NCBI GenBank assembly: GCA_913064945.1
Contig: CAJYAN010000001.1
Coordinates: 124,001 to 188,000, forward strand
Direction of reading: 5' to 3'
Source: an uncultured Gammaproteobacteria bacterium
Lineage (GTDB): Bacteria; Pseudomonadota; Gammaproteobacteria; UBA6429; Thiohalophilaceae
DNA length: 64,000 nucleotides
The position numbers and the translations under genes were made by a program. How positions within the stretch are numbered: the stretch's first letter is position 1; each line of letters begins with the position of its first letter. Below the pieces are notes generated by a model that was not told where the DNA came from, did not search any database, and saw only the letters and a list, made by a program, of their open reading frames with translations. Positions 26,007 to 34,368 of the stretch are shown one piece after another.

Positions 26007-26777
26007 ATGCTGATTGTTGTTTCCCCTGCCAAGACTCTGGATTACGAAACCCCATCAAAAACCAAGGTCTTTACCACGCCGGATTTCCTGGACCATTCCC
26101 AGACCCTCATTCATCGTTTGCGTCGCATGTCATCTCTGGATATTGCCGAACTGATGAAGGTGAGCAAAAAGATTGCCGAGCTTAATTTTGATCGCTACGA
26201 GGCATGGGACAAAAAGTTCACCGTGAAAAATGCCAAGCAAGCCGTACTGGCGTTCAAGGGGGATGTCTATACGGGACTGGATGCCGAATCGTTTGCGGGC
26301 AAAGATTTCAAGTTTGCCCAGCAACACCTGCGCGTGTTGTCGGGTCTCTATGGTTTATTACGACCACTGGACCTGATGCAGCCCTATCGTCTGGAAATGG
26401 GTACTCGCCTGGACACAGACCGGGGTAAGAATCTTTATGAATTCTGGGGTACGACGATTACCGATGGCCTCAATCAGCAGCTTAAAAAAATTAATTCCGA
26501 TGTCCTGATTAACCTGGCTTCTAATGAATATTTTAAGTCGGTGAAACCCAAAGACTTGAATGCCGAGATTATTACCCCCACGTTTAAAGAATATAAAGAT
26601 GGCGATTACAAGATGATCGGTATTTATGCCAAAAAGGCACGAGGGATGCTCAGTCGCTATATTATTCAACATCAGTTGTCCGACCCACAGGACCTGAAAG
26701 AATTTAATGCCGATGGCTATAAATTCAGCAAGCGTATGTCGAAAGGCAATACCTGGGTATTTAGTCGCCGCCAGTAG
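26007..26777 (+). CDS. yaaA: Peroxide stress protein YaaA
   Basis: 256 aa, the usual family length. The N-terminus MLIVVSPAKTLDYETP and the block AVLAFKGDVYTGLDAESF followed by LRVLSGLYGLLRPLDLMQPYRLEMGT are diagnostic of the YaaA/DUF328 family. In E. coli YaaA lowers free intracellular iron during hydrogen peroxide stress and has a DNA-binding fold. Single gene. Confidence 0.95.
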   Translation: MLIVVSPAKTLDYETPSKTKVFTTPDFLDHSQTLIHRLRRMSSLDIAELMKVSKKIAELNFDRYEAWDKKFTVKNAKQAVLAFKGDVYTGLDAESFAGKDFKFAQQHLRVLSGLYGLLRPLDLMQPYRLEMGTRLDTDRGKNLYEFWGTTITDGLNQQLKKINSDVLINLASNEYFKSVKPKDLNAEIITPTFKEYKDGDYKMIGIYAKKARGMLSRYIIQHQLSDPQDLKEFNADGYKFSKRMSKGNTWVFSRRQ

Positions 26778-26910
26778 CAACGAGCGTGTACGGTAGCGCG
26801 GCTGGAGATCGACGGCGATACTGGTACTGCCCGTCATGCATTTGTTGCATAACAGGTGCTGGAAGATTGCTATAGTTAAAGGACATCAGTCTGAAGCTGC
26901 AGTCTGTCGC

Positions 26911-27045
26911 ATGGTCGTCGGGGTGGTGGGCCTGTTGGCGTTGGCATTACTCGTCATTATGTCGTTGTTGGTGTCCGCGAAAGTGAATAATGATTCCGGG
27001 CAGGGACTTCGCAGTGGTGATCATCAGCAACCGTTGTTGTTGTAA
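26911..27045 (+). CDS. Doubtful small hydrophobic ORF (44 aa)
   Basis: MVVGVVGLLALALLVIMSLL would make one membrane helix with a polar tail. No ribosome site is visible. It lies in the 298-base gap between yaaA and the DsrC-like gene, which otherwise shows nothing. Confidence 0.2.
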   Translation: MVVGVVGLLALALLVIMSLLVSAKVNNDSGQGLRSGDHQQPLLL

Positions 27046-27075
27046 ATTGAACTGATTAATCCAAGGAGGCACTTC

Positions 27076-27444
27076 ATGAGTACTGATTTAACAAACGATG
27101 AAAAAGAAGACCTGGTGCTGGGTATCCATGACACGGACGCCGATGAGCTGTTTAAGTCCTGGACCGAGGCGCAGGCCTCGGCAACGGCCAAAGCGCTGGG
27201 GATCGCACTAACCGATGCCCACTGGCGCGTGATCAAGTTTATCCGTACCCATTATGCCAATGTTGGCCTCGCGCGACATGCCCGGGAATACTCCGAGGTA
27301 CTGAATGAACGCTTTGCCGAGGAAGGTGGTTCTCGTTATTTATATCAGTTATTCCCGGGTGGGCCGGTAAAACAGGCAGGTATGATTGCCGGTGTCGCCA
27401 CGCCTGGCGATGTCAGTAATAAGGCCTTTGGTACGTCGGTTTAA
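27076..27444 (+). CDS. DsrC/TusE-family protein lacking the catalytic cysteines
   Basis: 122 aa, with a strong ribosome site (AAGGAGG). The DsrC/TusE fold is clear: LTDAHWRVIKFIRTHY and GGSRYLYQLFPGGPVKQAG. In DsrC the C-terminal arm carries two conserved Cys that transfer sulfur; here the matching stretch reads AGMIAGVATPGDVSNKAFGTSV with neither Cys. Cys-less family members (called RspA-like) are thought to be regulatory. It is followed 63 bases later by a DUF4389 gene, an association I recall from sulfur-oxidising gammaproteobacteria. Confidence 0.85.
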   Translation: MSTDLTNDEKEDLVLGIHDTDADELFKSWTEAQASATAKALGIALTDAHWRVIKFIRTHYANVGLARHAREYSEVLNERFAEEGGSRYLYQLFPGGPVKQAGMIAGVATPGDVSNKAFGTSV

Positions 27445-27507
27445 TGGATGACTTGAATCGTCAGGCAATTGCCCGCCTGGCAGGAAATCGCTCGGGGGAG
27501 ATTAATC

Positions 27508-27822
27508 ATGGATAGTGAGATCAAGGATAATTTAAAGAATAAAACCACCTGGACACGTGGCCTCTATATGCTGTTGTTTATCTTCTGTAATGGCGTCGCC
27601 AAGGTGGTGATTTATGCGGTGGTAATTCTACAATTTTTGCTTAGCCTTTTTACCCGCCAACCCAATACCCGGCTGCTAAATTTAGGTCAGAGCCTGAGCA
27701 GTTATGTCTATCAGATACTGCAATTTTTAACCTATAACACGGAAGACCACCCCTATCCACTGGGTGCGTGGCCAAAATCTGACCCCAGGGATGTGGTAAA
27801 ACCAGAGACTACCGAGAGCTGA
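27508..27822 (+). CDS. DUF4389 membrane protein
   Basis: 104 aa. The ATG at 27508 follows GGGGAG. One long hydrophobic region (about 20-45), then LLNLGQSLSSYVYQILQFLTYNTEDHPYPLGAWP, which matches the conserved C-terminal signature of DUF4389. Function unknown. Its pairing with the DsrC-like gene suggests a joint role near the membrane (inference). Confidence 0.82.
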   Translation: MDSEIKDNLKNKTTWTRGLYMLLFIFCNGVAKVVIYAVVILQFLLSLFTRQPNTRLLNLGQSLSSYVYQILQFLTYNTEDHPYPLGAWPKSDPRDVVKPETTES

Positions 27823-28704
27823 CTCTACTCGGGGGTAGCTGACCATGGATGGGCAATGCTCCACTGTCCGTCAGGTAAGCCACCTTTGTGGGGTCGGCTC
27901 AGTTTCACGCGGGGAGTGTGACGCGACGGTCGACGGCTAGTATCGCGGTGGACACGCGGACATTCAATATGGACGTAAGCGAGGCATTTTCTGTGGTGCC
28001 GCCAGACCGTACTTGCGAAATGGCGCTGGTGAACAGGGATAATGCCCTTCGTAAAGTCAGGATTTTTATGACTTTGAGTGAAAGTCAGTTATACTAGGCC
28101 CTGTCGCAGGGAGGCTTGAACTGTACTCATCACAACAGGTTGATGTAGGTGAAAGCAATAGAGGGCTCACTAATACTGGCGGCCGTGGCATTTCTAGCGC
28201 TCATCGGCTGCGCTACACCGGCGGAGGTGTTGTCATACACGCTCCTGGGACTCCTACCCACTACGATTTTGCATCGGTCCCATGTCTTGCCTATCGATAC
28301 CGCTGCTAAGCGAATTCTCAGTGTTTTGTCTCTTTTGTCCGTTAGATTGACCCCCAATGTCCTGCAGTGTATCGATCGCCTCAAAAATCGTAGACAAATC
28401 ATCGCTGCCTCAACACCTGCAGCCGATAGCCCACGCACGGATGGCGGCTGGGGGTATCTCGACGGAGAGGTGTGTCGGTTATGACGGCAATTTATAGGTT
28501 TTAGACTCAGCAAGATCCGGCAGCTCTGGACGGCAGCTAGAGCAGGAACCGGGCAGGTCGTGAGGCGAGACTGGGCGATGGCCTGGCCGCGTTGTTCGCT
28601 GGGGATATAGTAGCATCAGAAATAGAATGAGGCCTAGCAGGCAGAGACCTGCAGGCGGTGACCTTAATAGAGTGTAAAGGGCCGTGTGCCCAGGGGCTGT
28701 AGCA
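27823..28704. other. Gene-poor stretch of about 880 bases
   Basis: Only weak ORFs are present. The best is a GTG-started frame at 28149-28484, listed separately. I find no RNA gene or clear repeat; it may hold decayed sequence. Confidence 0.4.
28149..28484 (+). CDS. Doubtful lipoprotein-like ORF (111 aa)
   Basis: The N-terminus looks like a lipoprotein signal (LAAVAFLALIGC), but the start is GTG without a good ribosome site and the rest has no recognisable domain. It may be a real but fast-evolving lipoprotein or chance. Confidence 0.28.
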   Translation: MKAIEGSLILAAVAFLALIGCATPAEVLSYTLLGLLPTTILHRSHVLPIDTAAKRILSVLSLLSVRLTPNVLQCIDRLKNRRQIIAASTPAADSPRTDGGWGYLDGEVCRL

Positions 28705-29979
28705 ATGTACCGTCAGTTTATGCAACTGAGTGATTATCCATTCCGCCTGACAGCGGATGCGCGTTATTTTTTTATGGGGGGCGACCACCTGCGCGCGAAA
28801 TCCTATTTGTTGTACAGTCTGCACGTCCGTGATGGCCTGGCGGTGGTGACGGGAGAGCCGGGCGTCGGCAAGACACTGGTGATCGAACAGGCTATCAAGG
28901 AACTGGGTGCCGAGACCAGGGTGGCAAGAATACGTCAGCCGCGCTTAATGGTAACGGAATTTTTATTTGCTGTATGCCAGCAGTTTGCCTGCCTGCCGGA
29001 ACACCTCAACAAGGCGGCCCTGATACAGGCAATTTATGATTTTGCAACCCGCTCGCATCTGGATAAAAAAAATATTATTCTGATTGTTGATGAGGCGCAC
29101 CTGCTAAGCACCAACATCCTGGAAGAGATCCGTATGTTGGCAAATTATGAGTTACATGGTCGTAAGGTGATTCAGGTCATGCTTGTAGGCCAACCGGCGT
29201 TAAACACGATGCTCTCGTCGCGCAATAAGGATTCACTGTCACAAATGGTGCGCTTGAGTTGCCATATCAATCCCTTGAGCATTTATGAAGTAAAGAAATA
29301 CATTAGCTATCGTTTACTCGTCGCCGAATCGGCGCGCCATGTCGTCTTTCCAGATAATTTATTACCCGGGATTATGTGCTACACAGGCGGGGTGCCACGC
29401 CTGGTGAACGTGCTTTGCGATATGATGCTGATTGCCGCCTATGTCAAAAAACAGACGATCATTGATTCTGTCTGTCTGCATGCAGCAGTCAAGAAGCTTG
29501 ACTGGCCATTTTATCTGCAGCGCGTTAGCGCCAGCCCGAAATTGATGTCGGTGCAGAGTTTCTCACAGCGGCTGATGCCGGCCAAGCATTACCCGGTGCT
29601 AAAAATTTATCGAAACGGCAGGCTGGTTGGCGAACGTGTCATAGACAAGGAAAGGATGTTAATTGGCCGCAAGGTCGGGGTTGATATTCGAATCAATGCG
29701 GAAAACACCAGCAAGGTGCATGCCCAGATTATCAATGTTGATGGTGAATATATATTACAGGATCTAAATAGCAAGAATGGCACGCGGGTAGGCGAAGAAT
29801 TGATTCAGTGGCATTACCTGAAAGAGCATGACCATATTTACATTGGCGGATTCGATTTCGAGTTTTTTGCCGAGGCACAACGAAAAAACAAGACACCACA
29901 ATCGAAGACAGACCCGGTGGGTTCGGCAGCGGTGAAAGAACGAGCAGATATGGTACGTCTTCTGGAATCGGTTAGCTGA
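28705..29979 (+). CDS. ExeA/GspA-type AAA+ ATPase with C-terminal FHA domain
   Basis: 424 aa. The start MYRQFMQLSDYPFRLTAD at 28705 matches the N-terminal signature of ExeA-like ATPases. Walker A is GEPGVGKT, Walker B is IILIVDEAH, with sensor-type GGVPRLVN. Residues ~320-405 form an FHA domain (LIGRKVG, SKVHAQI, LNSKNGTRV) with the phospho-threonine-binding residues in place. ExeA proteins drive secretion-pore or exopolysaccharide assembly. A fused FHA domain suggests regulation by a Ser/Thr kinase, which is not in the window. Lacks the C-terminal peptidoglycan-binding region of classic ExeA. Confidence 0.9.
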   Translation: MYRQFMQLSDYPFRLTADARYFFMGGDHLRAKSYLLYSLHVRDGLAVVTGEPGVGKTLVIEQAIKELGAETRVARIRQPRLMVTEFLFAVCQQFACLPEHLNKAALIQAIYDFATRSHLDKKNIILIVDEAHLLSTNILEEIRMLANYELHGRKVIQVMLVGQPALNTMLSSRNKDSLSQMVRLSCHINPLSIYEVKKYISYRLLVAESARHVVFPDNLLPGIMCYTGGVPRLVNVLCDMMLIAAYVKKQTIIDSVCLHAAVKKLDWPFYLQRVSASPKLMSVQSFSQRLMPAKHYPVLKIYRNGRLVGERVIDKERMLIGRKVGVDIRINAENTSKVHAQIINVDGEYILQDLNSKNGTRVGEELIQWHYLKEHDHIYIGGFDFEFFAEAQRKNKTPQSKTDPVGSAAVKERADMVRLLESVS

Positions 29980-30011
29980 AGTTCAGTCAATAATTCTCAA
30001 ACACTAATATA

Positions 30012-30248
30012 ATGATGAGCGCAGTGAAAATCCTCAACTTTGACCTGGAAGGGCATGAGTTTATTGAACTGCATAACCTGTTAAAAGTTACTGGCTTGTG
30101 CCATAGTGGTGCTATGGCCAAGCATGTAATTGCCGATGGTCAGGTCAAAGTTGATAAAAAGACTGAGTTGCGTAAACGCTGTAAAATAAGAAATGGGCAA
30201 CAGGTTCAATTTGATGGACAGAATATTACGGTAAGTGCCAAATCATAG
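30012..30248 (+). CDS. ybcJ: S4-domain RNA-binding protein, YbcJ family
   Basis: 78 aa. Almost the whole protein is an S4 domain: FIELHNLLKVTGLCHSGAMAKHVIADGQVKVDKKTELRKRCKI, the YbcJ type linked to ribosome or RNA binding. The spacing to neighbours is loose, so membership of the surrounding PilZ/FHA group may be accidental. Gene name by family resemblance. Confidence 0.85.
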   Translation: MMSAVKILNFDLEGHEFIELHNLLKVTGLCHSGAMAKHVIADGQVKVDKKTELRKRCKIRNGQQVQFDGQNITVSAKS

Positions 30249-30291
30249 TCATCTGCCAGTAGATGCCTTGATGATTTAAAGGGGGCGGTAG

Positions 30292-30546
30292 ATGGAAAAT
30301 CGTAATCATGTGCGTCTGGTCGCTACGACACCAGTGCTTTTATATGTTGATGGCCACGGACGCGTCAAAGGCATATTGCAGGATGTTTCACAAAGCGGTG
30401 TTGCCGTGCAGTTAGCGGAACAGAGCGATCATCTCTTTGCAGAAGGTGATGAAATATTTATGCTGGCAAGTAATATGGATGAGGCCTTTGCCATGAAAAT
30501 TATTCGCATTAATTGCGGGCTTATTGGACTAACCTTTATTGAGTAA
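30292..30546 (+). CDS. Short PilZ domain protein
   Basis: 84 aa, a PilZ domain with DVSQSGVAVQL (D/N-x-S-x-x-G) and an N-terminal MENRNHVRLVATTP in place of a strict RxxxR motif, so c-di-GMP binding is possible but weakened. Ribosome site GGGGGCGG. It overlaps or abuts the next gene, another PilZ protein, so the two are one unit. Confidence 0.78.
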   Translation: MENRNHVRLVATTPVLLYVDGHGRVKGILQDVSQSGVAVQLAEQSDHLFAEGDEIFMLASNMDEAFAMKIIRINCGLIGLTFIE

Positions 30547-30565
30547 TATCCTCGGAGTAATTGGC

Positions 30566-31207
30566 TTGGCAAAAAATAGCACAGCAGGTTTTCGACTTAA
30601 TTTAGATATTGGCACTCCCCTACATATTAATATTCAGGGCCTTGAGATCAAAATTAAAACCAAACTCATCGGGATGGAATCCTGGGAGTATTTGATTATA
30701 AAGGCACCGGTTGGATATGCCGGTATTCGCAATAAAATGGTTGAAGGCAACAAAGTAGTTGTTCGCTATCTCCGGGAAGGCAGTATTTTCGGTTTTGAAG
30801 CCTATATTCTAACGGTTATTGATAAACCGACCAGTCTGTTAATCATCGACTACCCCCGCAATATTGAAGAGAAATCTATCCGCAAGGCGGAACGCAAGGA
30901 TTGCTATATTCCCTGTACGATCATTATCGATAATGAAGAGTCTGATGGGACCCTGGTCGATATCAGCACAGGGGGATGCCAATGTGTAGCGCCTAATCAT
31001 AAGTCGGATGAATACTCTGGGCCAGAAAACGGAAGTAGTGTGAAGATCAGTTTTGAACTGCCAACTGAAGACGAGCAGATTGTTCTGGAGGGATTGATTG
31101 TTAATACTGCGGAATATCATGCTGCCGCTCGCTTAGGAATTAAATTTAGTGAGGGGATTGATGCAGCGCAGGAGCCTATCAAAAAATTTCTGGAGCAACT
31201 CAATTAG
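30566..31207 (+). CDS. YcgR-like flagellar-brake/PilZ two-domain protein
   Basis: 213 aa. I favour the TTG at 30566 (preceded by CGGAG) over a TTG at 30539 that overlaps the previous gene. An N-terminal YcgR-N-like beta domain (to about 100) is followed by a PilZ domain with RKAERKDCYIPC (RxxxR region) and DISTGGC. This type binds c-di-GMP and acts on motility or polysaccharide export. Both PilZ genes and the FHA-ATPase are likely co-regulated. Confidence 0.82.
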   Translation: MAKNSTAGFRLNLDIGTPLHINIQGLEIKIKTKLIGMESWEYLIIKAPVGYAGIRNKMVEGNKVVVRYLREGSIFGFEAYILTVIDKPTSLLIIDYPRNIEEKSIRKAERKDCYIPCTIIIDNEESDGTLVDISTGGCQCVAPNHKSDEYSGPENGSSVKISFELPTEDEQIVLEGLIVNTAEYHAAARLGIKFSEGIDAAQEPIKKFLEQLN

Positions 31208-31210
31208 CGA

Positions 31211-31253
31211 TGAAGTTCGAACTTCAAACCGATAGTTGATGTCAAGTTTGAAG
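31211..31253 (+). terminator. Inverted repeats after the YcgR-like gene
   Basis: A perfect 16-base dyad TGAAGTTCGAACTTCA (31211-31226) overlaps a second inverted repeat, CTTCAAAC (31222) with GTTTGAAG (31246). The two stems share bases and exclude each other. No U-run follows, so the role (terminator or operator for the next gene) is unclear. Confidence 0.35.
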
Positions 31254-31346
31254 AATGCTTCTGTCTTTCGTTGATGAGAGGGTATTCACAAAATCGCAAT
31301 ATATTTAGTGCTATGATTCCCACTGTTCAAAAACAGGGAAGTGTAA

Positions 31347-31703
31347 GTGCCATTATATCGCGCGATTATTGAAGGGCAAAATTTTCTTCTGCAGCAGGAT
31401 ACTATCTTGCAACATCTCGACTTTCATCGAGTTGTATGTCTTGACGCTGCTTGTATTGAGTCGGCTCGACATCAGGCGCTTGATCAGGTAATCACAGAGC
31501 TTGCCTTACATGCACAGATTATCTCGAATGCAGCCGCCGAGAAACCCCGCATTAGCCTCGCCCATATTGAACGAATTGATAGCCTGGGTGTAGATTGCCG
31601 TGAGGATGAGTTTGTCTGGCACTTTCCCGGTGACGCACTATTTTCTCACAAACTTAAGGCAAGAAACCAACTACCCCTGAGGCCAGAAGAACAATCGGGA
31701 TGA
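31347..31703 (+). CDS. Uncharacterised small protein, WHFP-motif family (copy 2)
   Basis: 118 aa, GTG start behind AGGGAAG. A paralogue of the protein at 24127: MPLYRAIIEGQNF against MPEYKAVVVGENF, LDFHRVVCLDA against LDFTRTVYVDA, and DEFVWHFPGDAL against DDFIWHFPEDDL. It has an extra ~15-residue polar tail. The acidic/Trp-His-Phe-Pro end is the most conserved part. Function unknown; two copies 7 kb apart suggest a lineage-specific family. Confidence 0.7.
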   Translation: MPLYRAIIEGQNFLLQQDTILQHLDFHRVVCLDAACIESARHQALDQVITELALHAQIISNAAAEKPRISLAHIERIDSLGVDCREDEFVWHFPGDALFSHKLKARNQLPLRPEEQSG

Positions 31704-31837
31704 GGGTCAAATTTTCTCGGTGACAATGAGAAGGACAGTAAGCACTGTCTTACGCCTGTACACAGTCACAGTAGACGATCCTTGTGTGTCTGCCTCTCCA
31801 GCTAGAATAAAGCGTCGCATGCCGCTGCTTCGGAAAA

Positions 31838-33115
31838 TTAAAAGTTGTAATTCAGGTAAACCTGAAAATCATTCCTGGTATATTGCTCAATAGCAACGTT
31901 AGATAGATTGTTGGTATGACTGTAGCGAAGACCTGCCAGCCAGGCTGTTTGCAGGTGTCTTTCAGCCACCAGGGTAAATTGACGACGATCGTCTTTGCGG
32001 GTGACTCCTGCGATGGAATCGTAATGACTGAGGCGATACTGCACTTCCTCCGAAATCATCCAGCCATGTGACAATCGCTGAGAGAGTTTGGCCTGCAGGC
32101 CATGACGTGTCGGAGAATAATTAGCCGTAGCGGTGTTCTGGCGATGATTTAACTCAAACACATAACGCAGGCGTAATTTCCCTGCAGACGTAGGGGCATA
32201 ATAGTCCGCCCTGATCTGTTGACGGTCTCCCTGCAGGTAATCATATAAGTGATTAAGTGAGTCGATTTTGGTATAACGAAAACGTAACTTCAGGTAGCGT
32301 TTATTGTCCAGAGTACGCTGGCCCGAAACTTTAAAATCAAATTGTTGCTGGAAGTCACCACTGCTCAAACGGCTCCGTCCAGCCTGGAAATGTGGTGTCA
32401 GCCGCCATGCGTTATAGCGAAATGAGCGACGAATACCTGCACTGAGCTGGCTGAAATTTCCGGTATGAATGTTGGCGTATTTTAATTGCAGAAAATAGGC
32501 ATCAAGTACATAGTTATCCAGGCCATACCAGTCTGTATATGCAAAGAGCTGAGTGTAGTGGTCGCCTCGCAGGCTGGGTGTTGTATTGGTGGCGGATGTC
32601 ACATTGTCGTCATAACCCAGAGCCAGATTGATACCGCTATTCCATGTTATCGCCGCTGAGTCGGTTTTTTTGCCGCTATTCTTTTTCAGCATGCGGCGGG
32701 CCAGTTCATTAATTTTGAGATTACCCGTAGCTGAAATGGCATTTTTAAAATATTTGTTGGCGGCTTGTTTGCGCCTCTGCTTGAGGGCGATTAAACCGAG
32801 ATTGTAACTGGTTAGTTGTCGATAACGTCTGTCCCTGGCCGCAATGTTGAAGAAGTTGTTGGCTTTATCATATTTCTCCAGTTTGTAGTAGCAGACCCCG
32901 ATATTATAATAGAGTTTGGTTTCTTTCATGCCGGCTTTCTGTGCGAGGGCAAAGTCAGTGAGTGCCCCGTGATAGTCTTTTCTATTAAAGGCATTTATAC
33001 CGTTCTGGAAAAATTTCTGCTGGCTACTGGCATGTGCGCCGCATGAACTTAATAAAAGACCAAGTGAGATTATCAGATAAAGAAAGACCTTCATATTATT
33101 CACGGAGTAGTTCAT
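31838..33115 (-). CDS. TPR protein with C-terminal outer-membrane beta-barrel
   Basis: 425 aa. Signal peptide, or lipobox LLLSSC, at residues ~9-30. Three TPR-like helical repeats (about 35-150: FQNGINAFNRKDYHGALTDF, LYYNIGVCYYKLEKYDKA, TSYNLGLIALKQRRKQA). Then ~260 residues of alternating polar/aromatic strands ending in NDFQVYLNYNF, a typical barrel C-terminal Phe. It probably sits in the outer membrane as an export or anchoring pore. The ATG at 33115 has AAGG upstream; a second ATG at 33094 gives a shorter signal peptide. Confidence 0.8.
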   Translation of the reverse strand: MNYSVNNMKVFLYLIISLGLLLSSCGAHASSQQKFFQNGINAFNRKDYHGALTDFALAQKAGMKETKLYYNIGVCYYKLEKYDKANNFFNIAARDRRYRQLTSYNLGLIALKQRRKQAANKYFKNAISATGNLKINELARRMLKKNSGKKTDSAAITWNSGINLALGYDDNVTSATNTTPSLRGDHYTQLFAYTDWYGLDNYVLDAYFLQLKYANIHTGNFSQLSAGIRRSFRYNAWRLTPHFQAGRSRLSSGDFQQQFDFKVSGQRTLDNKRYLKLRFRYTKIDSLNHLYDYLQGDRQQIRADYYAPTSAGKLRLRYVFELNHRQNTATANYSPTRHGLQAKLSQRLSHGWMISEEVQYRLSHYDSIAGVTRKDDRRQFTLVAERHLQTAWLAGLRYSHTNNLSNVAIEQYTRNDFQVYLNYNF

Positions 33116-33152
33116 GTGTCAGCCTTGACGTAACGATGAGTTATTCTGGAGC

Positions 33153-33182
33153 ATAACAAAATACCGCCCGGGGGGGCGGTAC
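33153..33182 (-). terminator. Rho-independent terminator after the Ala-rich protein gene
   Basis: On the minus strand TACCGCCC and GGGCGGTA form an 8-bp GC-rich stem with a short loop, followed by TTTTGTT. It lies about 45 bases after the stop of the gene at 33227 and separates it from the TPR/barrel gene. Confidence 0.8.
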
Positions 33183-33226
33183 TCGAACACAAAATATGTG
33201 CTTACAATGTAACGAGGGGCCGTTTA

Positions 33227-33667
33227 TTAGTTGGCACTGTCGTGGCTTTCTCCCACGGATTCCTGGGCAGATTCTTTAGCTTCAGTCGTGGCCTCGTGTG
33301 CGGCTTCTTTAACATCGGCAGAGGTCTCTGCCGCATCATGAGCGGCTTCCTTTATATCTTGAGCGGCGTTGTGTGCTGCTTCTTTTACGGCCTGTGCTGA
33401 ATTGTGGTCTGTATCATCATTTTTTTCATTCAGGCCGTCACCGAGGTGGTCATCCTTTTCAGGGTGCTGTTTGGCAACATTTTCGCGAGCGACATCGCTG
33501 GCCTGTTCGGGCAGTTCGATCATGTGTGTGATCTCCGCGGGGTCATCTTTCTGCATGACTCCCATGGTGATGTCATCAATGCTTGGGCCGGTGGTGGAAT
33601 CTGCATAGGTGAGGCTGAAGGGGATGGTGCCGATCGCAAGTGCAATAAGTAGTTTATGTAGTTTCAT
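33227..33667 (-). CDS. Exported Ala-rich repeat protein (LEA-like)
   Basis: 146 aa. Signal peptide at 1-22 (cleavage after TYA). The second half is made of KEAAH-type repeats: AVKEAAHNAAQ, DIKEAAHDAAE, DVKEAAHEATT, EAKESAQES, roughly 11-residue periods as in LEA/apolipoprotein-like amphipathic helices. Acidic, His-containing and probably disordered until bound to a surface. It sits just downstream of the anti-sigma/ECF pair on the same strand and could be one of their targets (inference). Confidence 0.75.
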   Translation of the reverse strand: MKLHKLLIALAIGTIPFSLTYADSTTGPSIDDITMGVMQKDDPAEITHMIELPEQASDVARENVAKQHPEKDDHLGDGLNEKNDDTDHNSAQAVKEAAHNAAQDIKEAAHDAAETSADVKEAAHEATTEAKESAQESVGESHDSAN

Positions 33668-33715
33668 GGCTGGGTACCTCTTGGTTGTGTTATCAGGGGT
33701 TGGGAGCGAGAAGAC

Positions 33716-34357
33716 TTAAAGCCGAACAGCCGATTTTTTCATCGCCGCAACATTTAGGTAGAACGTTTTAGCCTTGTCTCGATGACGAATCCTGGTAACA
33801 ACACGGCCCGTATGCTGCCCACGTAATATTAATGGTAGCTGTAACCGGTTGTTGCCCTGTTGCAGCGTCGTTGTCCAGGACAGTGTGCGCTTTCCAGGAT
33901 AGCCCGCCAGCTCGATATTGCGGGGGAGTTCAATGCTGATGGTGGCCTGTGGTACTGCCGCGGGTGAATTAAATATCAGGCTAACCTTCTGTAATTCATT
34001 AGGTGAGACGTGTACTGTTGCCAGCGTGACATCGTGAGCGGGTTTAAGCAGTATGACGGAGACAATAATCACCATGACAAGGCTGGCGGCAATGGCGCTA
34101 CTGAATCCGTTAACAAAACCCCGGCGCTGGTTCCTGTCGGCAGCATCGAGTGAGGCAGAAACACGCGCAACAAACTCGGGACGGAGTGGGGGGACTGAGA
34201 TGTCTTTGAGTTGTTGATGCAGTTGCTGACGCTGTTGGTAATCGTACCGACAGTCAGGACACCGTTGCAGGTGTGCCGCTATCTGGTATTGTTCATCGAG
34301 AGTAAGCGCACTATCGATGTAATCATCCAGCTTCGATTGTGTCTGTGTGCATTGCAT
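33716..34357 (-). CDS. Anti-sigma factor with zinc-finger (zf-HC2) domain
   Basis: 213 aa. The N-terminal HxxxCxxC site is AAHLQRCPDC, the zinc-binding anti-sigma motif. One membrane helix (about 88-108, IAASLVMVIIVSVILL) puts the C-terminal ~105 residues in the periplasm as a beta-rich sensor region. It lies 11 bases after the ECF sigma gene, so it is co-translated with and probably inhibits that sigma factor. Confidence 0.88.
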   Translation of the reverse strand: MQCTQTQSKLDDYIDSALTLDEQYQIAAHLQRCPDCRYDYQQRQQLHQQLKDISVPPLRPEFVARVSASLDAADRNQRRGFVNGFSSAIAASLVMVIIVSVILLKPAHDVTLATVHVSPNELQKVSLIFNSPAAVPQATISIELPRNIELAGYPGKRTLSWTTTLQQGNNRLQLPLILRGQHTGRVVTRIRHRDKAKTFYLNVAAMKKSAVRL

Positions 34358-34368
34358 GTTTATGTCCT

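Noticed and set aside
26358-26837. 159-codon minus-strand frame opposite yaaA
   Set aside because: yaaA is full length with all family blocks; the reverse frame is a shadow.
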